DNA of 40,647 nucleotides from Cellulophaga sp. 20_2_10 (lineage in GTDB: Bacteria > Bacteroidota > Bacteroidia > Flavobacteriales > Flavobacteriaceae), in assembly GCF_023476645.1 (NCBI RefSeq), contig NZ_JAMCOJ010000011.1, forward strand, positions 1 to 40,647, in the 5' to 3' direction. The notes under the pieces were generated by a model. It was not told the DNA's origin, did no database searches, and worked only from the letters and a program-made list of their open reading frames with translations. Below, one piece after another: positions 26,474 to 36,600 of the stretch (its first letter is position 1; each line of letters begins with the position of its first letter). Made by a program: the position numbers and the translations under genes.

Positions 26474-28729
26474 TTATCTTATGATTGTTATAGTCCCTTG
26501 TTTTTGACCATTTTTGCCATCAATAATCTTGTAATAAAACACCATGTTTTGCTTTGGGAAACTCATAGATGAACTAGGCCAGTTGTTTTTGTAGCTCTTT
26601 TCATTTAGGATTTCCTCACCATTACTATTAAAAATAATAACAGTTGCATCTGGGTTATTAGAATAAGAATTTGGCAATACCCATAGATCGTTTTTACCGT
26701 CTCCATTAGGTGTTACTACGTTAGGAACATTAAAAGTATCTTTATATGAAACCGTGAATTGTTTTACTACTTCACAGTCGTCTATCTTAGCAATAAGCGT
26801 GTAACTACCTTCTGCTGTTAAATTAACAGATGCAGTTGTGCTTAGTTCTACATTAGCTGCATCTAGCCATTGGTAACTTGTACCACCGCTTGCAGTTATT
26901 GTTTTAGTTTGTCCTTCTACAAGGATAACTGGGTCAGAGCTGTCTAATGTTATTAAATCCTCGTCTAAAGGAGAAATAACAATTTCGTTAGAGCGTAACG
27001 GACAACCATTTTTTAGTACTTCTAAAACAAAAGTTCCTGTTTCAGTACTATTTAAAGTTTCATCTGTTGTGTTATAGCTAACACCATCTTTATACCAAGT
27101 AAAAGTTTCACCTGCTAGTGTTGTTGTTGTGCTTATAACTACTGGGTTACTTGGGTTACAAAAGGTTGCAGTACTAGCTGCAATTGTAACAGTTTCAGAT
27201 GTTAATAGGTTTGCATTTAATGTATTAGAGTCTAGTGCACTATAACCAGCAATGCTAGCATTTAGTGTATAATCACCATTTGCAGTTATATCTGTTAAGG
27301 CAATAGAATTGCTTGTTTGTCCAGATACAGCCACGCTGTTCTTTTTCCACTGATATGTAAATTCGTTTTTTAAATCAGCAGTAACATCTGTTTTTGTGCC
27401 ATCTGCTGCAACAGCTTCTATTGTTTTTGCATCTAAAGTAGTAGAAGTGCTTACGCAAGAAGTATACGGTGCTGTATAGTCTATAACTATATTAAATGAT
27501 ACCGGCGATACCACTGTTGTTTTCTCAGAGTCAATTGTAAAAGGACAACTACCTCCGTTATCTGTAATTCGTGCAAAATATTCGCCTGCACTGTTTATTG
27601 TTATGGTGTTAGATGTTTCACCTGTAATAACAGTTCCATCTTTATACCAAGAATAGGTAACGGCAGCACTACTGCTAGTTACTTGTAATGTTTTTGTTTT
27701 ACTAGGTAAAAGAACAAGATTTGCTTCATTATCTCTAGTAAGTGTAACGTTAGATGCTGTAGTTATAGAAATTGCAGCAGAGCGCTCTAAACAAGCTCCT
27801 GCACCATTAATTTCTACCGAATACTCACCTTCAAAACCAGCAGTTGCTCCATTTACGGTATACGTATGGTCATCTACTGTTGGTGTTGTAATAGCAACAT
27901 TATCTTTATACCAAACATATGTTAATCCTTGGCCAGATATGTTGGCTGTTAGTGTTTCTGTGTCTGTAGAACATAAACTAGTTTTAGACGGAGCATTTAG
28001 TGCAACACCTAAACTTGTACCTGTTGTTACTTCTATAATGTTAGAGTCTGTACTTGCAGAACCAGAACAAATTGTTCCATAATCTATTTGCACAGAGTAC
28101 ATACCTGGTTGTGTCGTAGTTAAAGAAGGTCCTTTTTCGGATAATAAAGTACCGCTCTTATACCAATTGTATTGGTAAGTTTCTGGATTTGGTACATTAT
28201 GTGGAGCCATTGTAATTGCAGTACCATCACAAACTTCTATTATACCACCAGAAGGAATGTTACCATTACCATCTTGACTCATTAAAATAGGAGAATTGTA
28301 ATCTACATAATACATAGAGTAAGGGCCTGCAGTTGGGCCTACTTTCTCTGGACTTGTGCTTTTTACTCTAATTTTATAGTTCTCACCTCTTGTATCTGTA
28401 GGTAGAGCAAACTGTATATTAAAATCAGATGTTGAGTTTTTGTCGTCTAAAGTAGCTAATGCTACTGGGCTACCAAAGTTACCATTGGCATCAGACAGTT
28501 CAAGAATAAATTTGTTGTCGCTGTTTACAGCTGGAGCGTTGATCCAGGTAAAATTAACCCAGTAAGAGTTAAAACTTGCCGATCCACAAGCAGCTGTCCA
28601 GCCGCTAGTACCTGTGCCACTAGGGTTGGCAATGGGTTCTGGAGCATTTAGGATTTGGGCTGTTGCTGTAAAAGAGCAGGTAATTAACAATAATAGTACC
28701 AAAAGAGTTGTAGTAGGTGTTGTTCTCAT
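26474..28729 (-). CDS. sprC: SprC-like secreted protein with Ig-like domains and T9SS type B sorting domain
   Basis: First gene of the spr operon, in the position of F. johnsoniae sprC, which contributes to gliding. A 751-residue protein with a signal peptide (1-24, ending ATAQ). An N-terminal cysteine-containing beta domain (about 25-150) is followed by roughly five Ig-like modules, each with the pattern Y-x-W-Y/W-K (for example YNWYKSGT, YVWYKDN, YSWYKDG, YQWKKN). The C-terminal T9SS type B domain starts near residue 663 (VPNVVTPNGDGKNDLW) and ends in TITIIR. The last domain marks it for export by the type IX system. The name rests on gene order and domain layout, not on an alignment. Confidence 0.82.
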   Translation of the reverse strand: MRTTPTTTLLVLLLLITCSFTATAQILNAPEPIANPSGTGTSGWTAACGSASFNSYWVNFTWINAPAVNSDNKFILELSDANGNFGSPVALATLDDKNSTSDFNIQFALPTDTRGENYKIRVKSTSPEKVGPTAGPYSMYYVDYNSPILMSQDGNGNIPSGGIIEVCDGTAITMAPHNVPNPETYQYNWYKSGTLLSEKGPSLTTTQPGMYSVQIDYGTICSGSASTDSNIIEVTTGTSLGVALNAPSKTSLCSTDTETLTANISGQGLTYVWYKDNVAITTPTVDDHTYTVNGATAGFEGEYSVEINGAGACLERSAAISITTASNVTLTRDNEANLVLLPSKTKTLQVTSSSAAVTYSWYKDGTVITGETSNTITINSAGEYFARITDNGGSCPFTIDSEKTTVVSPVSFNIVIDYTAPYTSCVSTSTTLDAKTIEAVAADGTKTDVTADLKNEFTYQWKKNSVAVSGQTSNSIALTDITANGDYTLNASIAGYSALDSNTLNANLLTSETVTIAASTATFCNPSNPVVISTTTTLAGETFTWYKDGVSYNTTDETLNSTETGTFVLEVLKNGCPLRSNEIVISPLDEDLITLDSSDPVILVEGQTKTITASGGTSYQWLDAANVELSTTASVNLTAEGSYTLIAKIDDCEVVKQFTVSYKDTFNVPNVVTPNGDGKNDLWVLPNSYSNNPDATVIIFNSNGEEILNEKSYKNNWPSSSMSFPKQNMVFYYKIIDGKNGQKQGTITIIR

Positions 28730-28983
28730 GAGATGTTTGTTTTTGTAACTATTTTATTGTCTGGGGACATAGTTGATTAAGATTAAACGTTTAAAATTCT
28801 GCAAACATTTTAACGCGGGTGCGAAATTTGCTTAAACAAATATGGTTGTTTATAACTTGTTCATAAATTTATTGTTGTAGTAGTATTTAAATATGTTGTG
28901 AAAATGGGGTTATTGTATGGTGACCGAATTTTTAAGCACTAGAATTAATCTTATTTTGTACCTTTACAGCTTAATTTTATCCT
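28730..28983. other. Divergent promoter region between sprC and glnS
   Basis: A 254-base AT-rich gap without a gene that must carry the promoters of the 20-kb spr operon and of glnS. On the sprC side the best candidate (AATGTTTG on the minus strand near 28811-28818) misses the -7 consensus by one base. On the glnS side TACCTTTA at 28959-28966 also misses by one base. Confidence 0.45.
28959..28966 (+). promoter_or_regulatory. Possible -7 promoter element of glnS
   Basis: TACCTTTA, one base from TAnnTTTG, 17 bases before the glnS start codon. No TTG at the expected -33 position. Confidence 0.3.
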
Positions 28984-30669
28984 ATGAGTGAAGGCGAAAA
29001 ATCATTAAATTTTATAGAGCACATTATCGAGGAAGACCTGAAAAATGGTTTCTCAAAAGAGGATTTACGTTTTCGTTTTCCGCCAGAACCTAATGGCTAT
29101 TTACATATAGGACACGCTAGTTCTATTTGCTTAAATTTTGGTCTTGGTTTGCGTTATAACGCACCTGTAAATCTGCGTTTTGACGATACAAATCCTGCTA
29201 AGGAGGAACAAGAATATGTAGATGCAATTAAGAAGGATGTAGCCTGGTTGGGTTATAAATGGGACCACGAGTGCTTTGCTTCAGATTATTTTCAGAAGTT
29301 GTACGATTGGGCAATTTTTCTTATAAGAGAAGGTAAGGCATATGTAGATAGTCAATCTTCTGATCTAATGGCAGAACAAAAAGGTACGCCAACAACGGTA
29401 GGTGTTGCTAGTCCGTTTAGAGATAGATCTGTAGAGGAAAACCTTGATCTTTTTAACCGTATGAAAAATGGCGAATTTAAAGAAGGTGAACACGTTTTAC
29501 GTGCTAAAATAGATATGGCTTCTTCTAATATGCTAATGCGTGACCCTCTTATGTACCGTATTTTACACAAAGCACACCATAGAACAAATACCGATTGGTG
29601 TATTTATCCTATGTACGATTGGACACATGGAGAAAGCGATTACCTAGAACAAGTTTCTCACTCTTTTTGTACATTAGAGTTTGCTATGCATAGAGAATTG
29701 TATGATTGGTTTTTAGACCAAGTTTACGATACTAAGAAGACGCGACCAAAACAAAGAGAATTTGCCAGACGTAACCTTAGTCATACTATTGTTAGTAAAA
29801 GAAAACTACTAAAATTAGTTCAAGAAGGTGTTGTAACATCTTGGGACGATCCAAGAATGCCAACTATTTCTGGTATGCGAAGAAGAGGATTTACACCTGA
29901 ATCTATTCGTAATTTTGCGGATACCATTGGTATAGCAAAAAGGGATAATTTAATAGATGTTTCTTTATTAGAGTTTCACGTTCGTGAGCATTTAAATAAA
30001 ATTACTACGCGTGTTATGGGTGTCTTAGACCCTGTAAAAGTGGTAATTACGAACTATCCAGAAGGCCAAGAAGAGTGGTTAGAGATAGAAAATAATCCTG
30101 AAGATACAGAATCTGGTAGTAGAGAAATTCCTTTTTCTAGAGAAATTTATATCGAAAAAGCCGATTTTAAGGAAGAGGCTAATAAAAAATTCTTTAGATT
30201 AAAATTAGGAGGAGAGGTACGTTTAAAAGGTGGTTACATTATTAAGGCGGAATCTTGTACAAAAGATACCGATGGGAATATTACTGAAATTCAATGTACG
30301 TATGATACAAAAAGTAAGAGTGGAAGTGGTACAGAAGAAAGCTTGCGTAAAGTAAAAGGTACTTTACATTGGGTATCTGTTACACATGCTATTGAATCTG
30401 AAATTAGATTATACGATAGATTATTTACAGATGAAAGTCCGGATACACATAAAGACAAAGATTTTATGGAATTTATAAATCCAGATTCTTTAGAAGTGAT
30501 AAAAGGTTTTGTTGAGCCAAGTTTAAAAGAAGCAAAAGTGGGAGATGGTTTTCAGTTCCAGAGAATGGGTTATTTTAATATTGATACTGATAGTACTCCT
30601 GAAAACTTAGTTTTTAATAAAACGGTTGGTTTAAGAGATTCTTGGGCAAAAATTGCTGAAAAAAAGTAG
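28984..30669 (+). CDS. glnS: Glutaminyl-tRNA synthetase
   Basis: A class I aminoacyl-tRNA synthetase of 561 residues that charges tRNA-Gln with glutamine in the cytosol. The HIGH motif is visible in PEPNGYLHIGHA (residues 41-44), and the KMSKS-loop equivalent is VSKRK (270-274), the form normal for GlnRS. The anticodon-binding beta-barrel domains follow from about residue 340 to the end. Having GlnRS means the organism need not make Gln-tRNA through the amidotransferase route; the GluRS gene lies 1.4 kb away on the other strand. The start is supported by a clear N-terminal match (NFIEHIIEEDLKNG). A strong terminator follows at 30886-30925. Confidence 0.96.
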   Translation: MSEGEKSLNFIEHIIEEDLKNGFSKEDLRFRFPPEPNGYLHIGHASSICLNFGLGLRYNAPVNLRFDDTNPAKEEQEYVDAIKKDVAWLGYKWDHECFASDYFQKLYDWAIFLIREGKAYVDSQSSDLMAEQKGTPTTVGVASPFRDRSVEENLDLFNRMKNGEFKEGEHVLRAKIDMASSNMLMRDPLMYRILHKAHHRTNTDWCIYPMYDWTHGESDYLEQVSHSFCTLEFAMHRELYDWFLDQVYDTKKTRPKQREFARRNLSHTIVSKRKLLKLVQEGVVTSWDDPRMPTISGMRRRGFTPESIRNFADTIGIAKRDNLIDVSLLEFHVREHLNKITTRVMGVLDPVKVVITNYPEGQEEWLEIENNPEDTESGSREIPFSREIYIEKADFKEEANKKFFRLKLGGEVRLKGGYIIKAESCTKDTDGNITEIQCTYDTKSKSGSGTEESLRKVKGTLHWVSVTHAIESEIRLYDRLFTDESPDTHKDKDFMEFINPDSLEVIKGFVEPSLKEAKVGDGFQFQRMGYFNIDTDSTPENLVFNKTVGLRDSWAKIAEKK

Positions 30670-30885
30670 TATAAGGTTTATTGATGTTAATTGAAAAACA
30701 ATTGGTATTTTCTATTAAAAACGGCTTTTTTTAAGGCTTTTTAATGGGGTTTTAAAAAACAGAAGGGTGATTATAAGAGTCGTGTTTATATTATTAAATG
30801 CTTGCCTTTAAAATAGATTTTGCCCTTTTTAGTGCCTAATTTTTTGTCTTGTTGAACTATTAACTTTAGAAAACTGTAAAGCATA

Positions 30886-30925
30886 AAAAAATCCGATAGA
30901 AAACTTAATTTCTATCGGATTTTTT
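30886..30925. terminator. Bidirectional rho-independent terminator between glnS and the SPFH gene
   Basis: A 17-pair perfect stem (30886-30902 with 30909-30925) around a six-base loop. The core is TCCGATAG paired with CTATCGGA, flanked by A-runs and T-runs on both sides. It lies between convergent genes and should work in both directions. Confidence 0.9.
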
Positions 30926-30949
30926 GATTTTAAAACTCGTACTTAAAAA

Positions 30950-31903
30950 TTAGTCATTTTTTGGTTTGTCTAACTTTTTAGTTTTACCTGTGTTGTTGGC
31001 TTTTTTCATATTTTCACCAATCATATTACTTGCTGTAAAGGAAGCAACCATATCATTTAACATTTGGCTACCAGCTTGTGGCGAGTTTGGTAATAAAATT
31101 AAATTACTATTTGTTTCTTGTCCAATAGATTGTAAAGTATCATAATGCTGAGTAACTACAATTAGGGCAGAAGCTTCTTGAGAATTTATACCAACTTTAT
31201 TTAGTACTTCTACAGATTCTTCTAAACCACGAGCAATTTCTCTACGTTGATCGGCAATACCTTGACCTTGTAAACGCTTACTTTCTGCTTCAGCTTTTGC
31301 TTTTTCTACAATTAAAATACGTGCAGCATCACCTTCATATTGTGCAGCAGTTTTTTCTCTATCGGCAGCATTAATACGGTTCATTGCAATTTTTACTTGT
31401 GGATCTGGATCAATATCAGTTACTAAAGTTCTAATAATATCAAAACCATAATCCATCATAGCATCATTTAATTCAGCTTTTACAGCCAAAGCAATATCAT
31501 CTTTTTTTACAAAAACATCATCTAATTTCATTTTAGGAACTTCTGCACGTACAACATCAAATACATAAGATGTTATTTGGTCATGCGGATAGTCTAATTT
31601 GTAAAATGCATCGTAAACTTTATCTTTTATTACTTTGTATTGTACAGAAACTTTCAATTTTACAAAAACGTCATCTAGTGTTTTTGTTTCAATAATTACA
31701 TCTAACTGCTGAATTTTTAAACTTAATCTTCCTGAAATTCTTTGTACAAATGGTATTTTAAAATGTAGACCAGATTGTCTAATACTACTAAATTTACCAA
31801 AGGTTTCTACAATAGCCGCAGTTTGTTGTTTTACAGAGAAAGCTGCAGAAAAAATAACAAATACCAAAAATACTAGTAGTGGTATAAATAAATAATCTCC
31901 CAT
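30950..31903 (-). CDS. SPFH/Band 7 (stomatin/QmcA-like) membrane protein
   Basis: A 317-residue inner-membrane scaffold protein. One N-terminal membrane segment (about 5-23) is followed directly by the SPFH domain, with the signatures VKQQTAAIVETFGKF, GLHFKIPF and a conserved DVFVKLKVSVQYKV strand. Next come a charged helix rich in Ala, Glu and Lys (about 190-250), which drives oligomerisation in this family, and a polar Lys-rich C-terminus. Family members organise membrane microdomains and often modulate membrane proteases. No NfeD-type partner gene is adjacent, which fits the QmcA/prohibitin-like class better than the NfeD-linked slipins. It shares a strand with gltX but a terminator separates them. 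Confidence 0.9.
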   Translation of the reverse strand: MGDYLFIPLLVFLVFVIFSAAFSVKQQTAAIVETFGKFSSIRQSGLHFKIPFVQRISGRLSLKIQQLDVIIETKTLDDVFVKLKVSVQYKVIKDKVYDAFYKLDYPHDQITSYVFDVVRAEVPKMKLDDVFVKKDDIALAVKAELNDAMMDYGFDIIRTLVTDIDPDPQVKIAMNRINAADREKTAAQYEGDAARILIVEKAKAEAESKRLQGQGIADQRREIARGLEESVEVLNKVGINSQEASALIVVTQHYDTLQSIGQETNSNLILLPNSPQAGSQMLNDMVASFTASNMIGENMKKANNTGKTKKLDKPKND

Positions 31904-31993
31904 AATTTTTTTTCGTTTTTAGGTTTATGTTTTAAATGTACAAATACTGTACATATATATGTAGCTAAAATAGGGGATATGTTACATTTTTAT

Positions 31994-32034
31994 AAAAAAA
32001 AAGCTACAAGCGTAATTAAACGTTTTTAGCTTTT
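31994..32034 (-). terminator. Terminator of gltX
   Basis: Inverted repeat AAAAGCTA / TAGCTTTT with an inner AACG/CGCTT-type pairing, followed on the minus strand by a run of T. It lies just downstream of the gltX stop codon. Confidence 0.7.
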
Positions 32035-32052
32035 AATAAACTGGTGTGTAGA

Positions 32053-33564
32053 CTAGCCTAATTTTTCAATAGCTGTCTTTATTCTTGTTATTGTTTCTTC
32101 TTTTCCAAGTATTTCTGTAATGTCAAATACATGTGGTCCTTTCATATCACCAACTAATAGGAGCCTTAAAGGTGGCATAACTTTTCCAAAGGATAATTCT
32201 TTATCTGTAATCCATTGTTTTACAATAGTTTCTGTGTTTTCAGAACTAAAGTCTGTTATTGGTTCTAGAACGGATAGCAACTGGTTTAAAATGTCAGAGG
32301 TTCCTTCTTTCCATTGTTTTTTAACTCCTTTTTCTGCATATTCTGTCGGAGCAATGTAAAAGTAATCTGCTAAATCCCATATGTCTTTTACAAAAGTTGC
32401 TCTCTCTTTTAGTAGCGCAACCAAGCGTTCTACAGTTTTTGTAGTTGCTAATTTGTGACTTTCTTTAACGTTACTTAGAACTACAGGCATAAATAGGCTT
32501 GCTATTTCAGCATCAGATTTAGCTTGTAAATATTGTGTATTATACCATTTGGTTTTATCTGGATCAAAACGTGCGCCAGATTTGTTTACTCGTTCTAAAG
32601 AAAATTCCTTTATAAGCTCTTCTAAGCTAAATAATTCTTGTTCAGTTCCTGGATTCCAACCTAGTAAGGCTAAAAAGTTAACAACAGCTTCAGGAAAATA
32701 ACCTTCTTCTTTATATCCTACAGACTCGTTCCATGATAGCGGAAACACTGGGAAACCAAGTTTTTCACCATCACGCTTACTTAATTTTCCTTTACCTACA
32801 GGCTTCATAATTAGTGGTAAATGTGCAAATTCTGGTGCTTGCCAACCAAAAGCATCATACAATTGCTTGTGTAATGCTAAAGATGGTAACCATTCTTCGC
32901 CACGTATAACGTGTGTAATTTCCATTAAATGATCATCGACAATATTTGCCAAGTGATAGGTAGGCATACCATCACTCTTAAAAAGAACTTTATCATCTAA
33001 CACATTAGTATCTATATGAATAGTACCACGTATACTATCTTTTAACTCTAATTTTTGATTTTCTGGACTTTTAAAACGAATTACAAATGCCTCATTGGCA
33101 GCTAATTTAGCTTCAACTTCTTCTTTTGTAAGAGAAAGAGAGTTGCTTAGTTTTAAACGGTTGTGCCAGTTGTAAATAAAGGTTTTACCCTCTGCCTCAT
33201 GGTTTTTTCTATGCTCATCTAAATTTTCTGCCGAATCAAAAGCATAATATGCATTACCACTTTCTATTAAATCGTCGGCATATTTTTTATACAAATGTTT
33301 ACGCTCGCTCTGTCTGTAAGGACCAAACTTTCCTTCTTTACCAGGACCTTCGTCAAATCCAATTCCGCACCAGTTTAAACTGTCAATTATATATTGCTCA
33401 GCACCTTCTACATAACGGTTTTGATCTGTGTCTTCTATCCTTAAAATAAATTCACCACCATTTTTTTTGGCAAAAAGGTAGTTAAATAGGGCAGTACGGA
33501 CACCACCAATATGTAGTGGTCCGGTAGGACTAGGAGCAAAACGTACTCTTACTTTAGAACTCAT
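32053..33564 (-). CDS. gltX: Glutamyl-tRNA synthetase
   Basis: A class I synthetase of 503 residues that charges tRNA-Glu with glutamate. The N-terminal RFAPSPTGPLHIGG contains the HIGH-type motif HIGG (residues 18-21), and the KMSKS-type motif is KLSKR (260-264). The conserved FRIEDTD-type segment appears as LRIEDTDQNR (41-50) and the CP-domain signature as RGEEWLPS. The C-terminal third is the helical anticodon-binding domain. The length is normal for bacterial GluRS. Because glnS is also present, this enzyme is probably the discriminating type; that is inference. A -7 element TATCTTTG lies 20 bases before the start codon. Confidence 0.96.
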   Translation of the reverse strand: MSSKVRVRFAPSPTGPLHIGGVRTALFNYLFAKKNGGEFILRIEDTDQNRYVEGAEQYIIDSLNWCGIGFDEGPGKEGKFGPYRQSERKHLYKKYADDLIESGNAYYAFDSAENLDEHRKNHEAEGKTFIYNWHNRLKLSNSLSLTKEEVEAKLAANEAFVIRFKSPENQKLELKDSIRGTIHIDTNVLDDKVLFKSDGMPTYHLANIVDDHLMEITHVIRGEEWLPSLALHKQLYDAFGWQAPEFAHLPLIMKPVGKGKLSKRDGEKLGFPVFPLSWNESVGYKEEGYFPEAVVNFLALLGWNPGTEQELFSLEELIKEFSLERVNKSGARFDPDKTKWYNTQYLQAKSDAEIASLFMPVVLSNVKESHKLATTKTVERLVALLKERATFVKDIWDLADYFYIAPTEYAEKGVKKQWKEGTSDILNQLLSVLEPITDFSSENTETIVKQWITDKELSFGKVMPPLRLLLVGDMKGPHVFDITEILGKEETITRIKTAIEKLG

Positions 33565-33583
33565 AAATTTGTTATTAAAAGGG

Positions 33584-33591
33584 CAAAGATA
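33584..33591 (-). promoter_or_regulatory. Putative -7 promoter element of gltX
   Basis: TATCTTTG followed by C on the minus strand fully matches TAnnTTTG, with a 19-base leader to the gltX start codon. No canonical TTG at -33. Confidence 0.45.
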
Positions 33592-33694
33592 CAGTTACTT
33601 ATTTGTCCTATTAAAGTGTTATAGTCACTTTTTAACAATTTTTTTCTAAATTTTTCTTAAACTGTAGGTATCTTGGTATTAAATATTATCCATT

Positions 33695-36600
33695 TTGAAT
33701 AGTTTAGACCATATTTTAATAAAATTAAGGGCCTTTACTAAGCGGTATTATGCCAAGACTTTACTTAAAGGATTTCTTCTTTTTTTAAGCTTTGGTTTAC
33801 TTACTTTCTTAGTAATATTAGGCTTAGAATACTTGCTATGGTTTAATTCTACAGGTAGATTAATACTTTTTTTATGTTTAATTCTAGTTACAGTATACCT
33901 ATTGTATACCTATATAGTAACACCTATTTTTTATTTATTTCAGCTTAGAAAAGGTATTACTAATAAAGAAGCTTCATTATTAATAGGTAAACATTTTCCG
34001 GAGGTAGGCGATAAATTGTATAATTTATTAGATTTAGCGGACGATCCTAATAAGTCAGAACTTCTTTTGGCTAGTATAGTACAGCGGTCTAATGCAATGG
34101 ATACCATTCCTTTTGTTAAAGCTATCAATTTAAAGGACAATTTTAAATATTTAAAATACTTAGCTATACCTGTTTTGTTAATGGTATTTATTTGGCTGTC
34201 AGGTAACTTAAGTTCTTTTTTTGGTTCTTATGATAGGGTAGTTAACTATCAAATGGCCTTTGAGCAACCCGCACCTTTTTCTTTTTTCTTAAACAATTCC
34301 GAACTAACGGTTTTAAAAGGAGAAAGTATTACGTTACAATTAAGTACTAAAGGAGAAGTTAAACCAGAAAACGTTGCTATTATTATAGATGATAAGGAAC
34401 TTTTTTTACAAGAAAATAATGGATTTTTTGAATACACCGTTACTGCGCCAAGTAAAAATGTTTCTTTTTACTTTAAAGCGAACAATGTAACGTCTAAAGA
34501 ATACAATTTAGAAGTATTGGCTGTTCCATTATTAGAAGATTTTAGTCTTAAATTAACTTACCCAAACTATTTAAATCGTAAGCCTGAAGTCTTAAAAAGT
34601 ACGGGTAATGCTACGTTTCCTGAGGGTACAAATGTTAGTTGGACTATTAAGGGAGAGCATATTAGCACTATATCATTAGAAACAAAAGACACAACTGTTT
34701 TATTTTCTAAGGCTGATGGAAGTTATCAATTATCTAAAAAAGTTTATAATAATCTAGATTATACAATAGGCACATCTAACCGGAATGTTACTAATTTTGA
34801 AAAACTTGCATACCGTTTCACTGTTTTAAAAGACGCAAACCCAACTATTAATGTTACACAGGTTAAGGACTCTCTTAATCCAAATGTTTTATATTATGCC
34901 GGTAATGCGTCTGATGATAATAAACTAATAAGTATAAAATTGGTTTGTTATCCAGAAAACAACTCTAATAATAAACAAAGTATTACATTAAATGTTCCTA
35001 AAAGTAACGTTGCTCAGTTCTACTATACCTTTCCTTCTGGACTAAATTTAGAATCAAATACCAACTATAATTTCTACTTTGTAGCAACAGATAATGATGC
35101 TATTCATAATGGCAAAAGTATTAAAAGTCAAGTGTTTAGCACTGTTTTGCTAGATGATAATGCCCTTAAAAACAACGATTTAAAGCAACAACAACAGCTG
35201 TTGGACAACTTGGATAATTCCTTAGAGAAGTTTAAGGAACAGAAAGAGAAATTAGATGATTTAAACACCAAGCAAAAAGAGAAATCTGTTTTAAATTATA
35301 CCGAACAGTCTGAAGTTAAAGACTATCTACAAAAGCAAGTTCAGCAAGAACAGATGATGGAGAAGTTTAGCAAGCAGCTAAAAGAGAATTTAGATAAGAA
35401 TAATACAGACGATAAACAGAATAAATTATTACAAGAAAGGCTAGAGCGTCAGGAGAAAGAAGCAAAAAAGAATCAGAAACTGCTTGAAGAATTGAATAAA
35501 GTAGCTGATAAAATTAATAAATCTGAATTAACAAAGCGTTTGGAAGAGCTGGCTAAGAGCCAGAAAAACAGTGAACGTAACTTAGAACAGTTGCTTGAAC
35601 TTACTAAAAAGTACTATGTAACTGAAAAATTGGCTCAACTAAGCCAAGATTTAGAGAAATTAGCTAAGGAGCAGGAAGTGTTAGCGGACAAAAAACAGGA
35701 CAAAACAAAGGAAAGAGAGGAGCAAGAAAAACTTAATAAGGACTTTGATGCGTTTACTAAGGAGCTTGAAGAGCTAAAGAAAGACAATAAAAAATTACAG
35801 AAACCACTTGACATTAATTCTGATAAGACCAAAGAAGATGACGTTAAACAAGACCAGAATGATGCTTTAGATGAGTTAAATAAGGAAAAGGGTAGTGATA
35901 ATTCTTCTAAGTCTGATAGTAAACCTGGCAATAAAGCTGCTAAAAAACAGAAGTCCGCTGCTGAGAAGATGAAACAGATGAGTGAAAAAATGCAACAATC
36001 TGCAGCTGGGGGTGGTGGAGACTCTATTACTGAAGACGCTGAAATGTTGCGTCAGATTCTAGAAAATTTGGTTATTTTTTCTTTTAAGCAGGAGCAGTTG
36101 TACCAGGATATTAGCTCTAGAGACGAAGAAGTTTCTAAGTTTTCAACCACAATTAAACGCCAAAAGGAGTTAAGAACAATGTTTGAGCACGTGGATGATA
36201 GTATTTTTGCATTGTCTTTACGTCAGGCAGAGATATCAGAAAAGGTAAATAAAGATATAACAGAAGTGTATTATAATCTTGATAAATCTCTTGAGCAACT
36301 TGCAGAAAACAGGTCTTTCTTGGCTACAGCTAACCAAAAGTATGTGCTTAATGCGTCTAATAGTTTAGCCGACTTCTTGGCTAATTTGCTTGATAATATG
36401 AATCAGAGTATGAAATCTGGTGCGGGGAAAGGACAAGGAAAGGGTCAAGGTTTTCAATTGCCGGATATAATTAAAGCTCAAAACAGTCTTAAAAAGAAGA
36501 TGGGTGAACCGAAGTCTTCTGAAGGAAAAAAACCAGGTGAAGGTAAAAAAGGAAGCGAGGGTAAACCGGGTGCTAAGGGTGAAAAAGGTAAATCTGGCGA

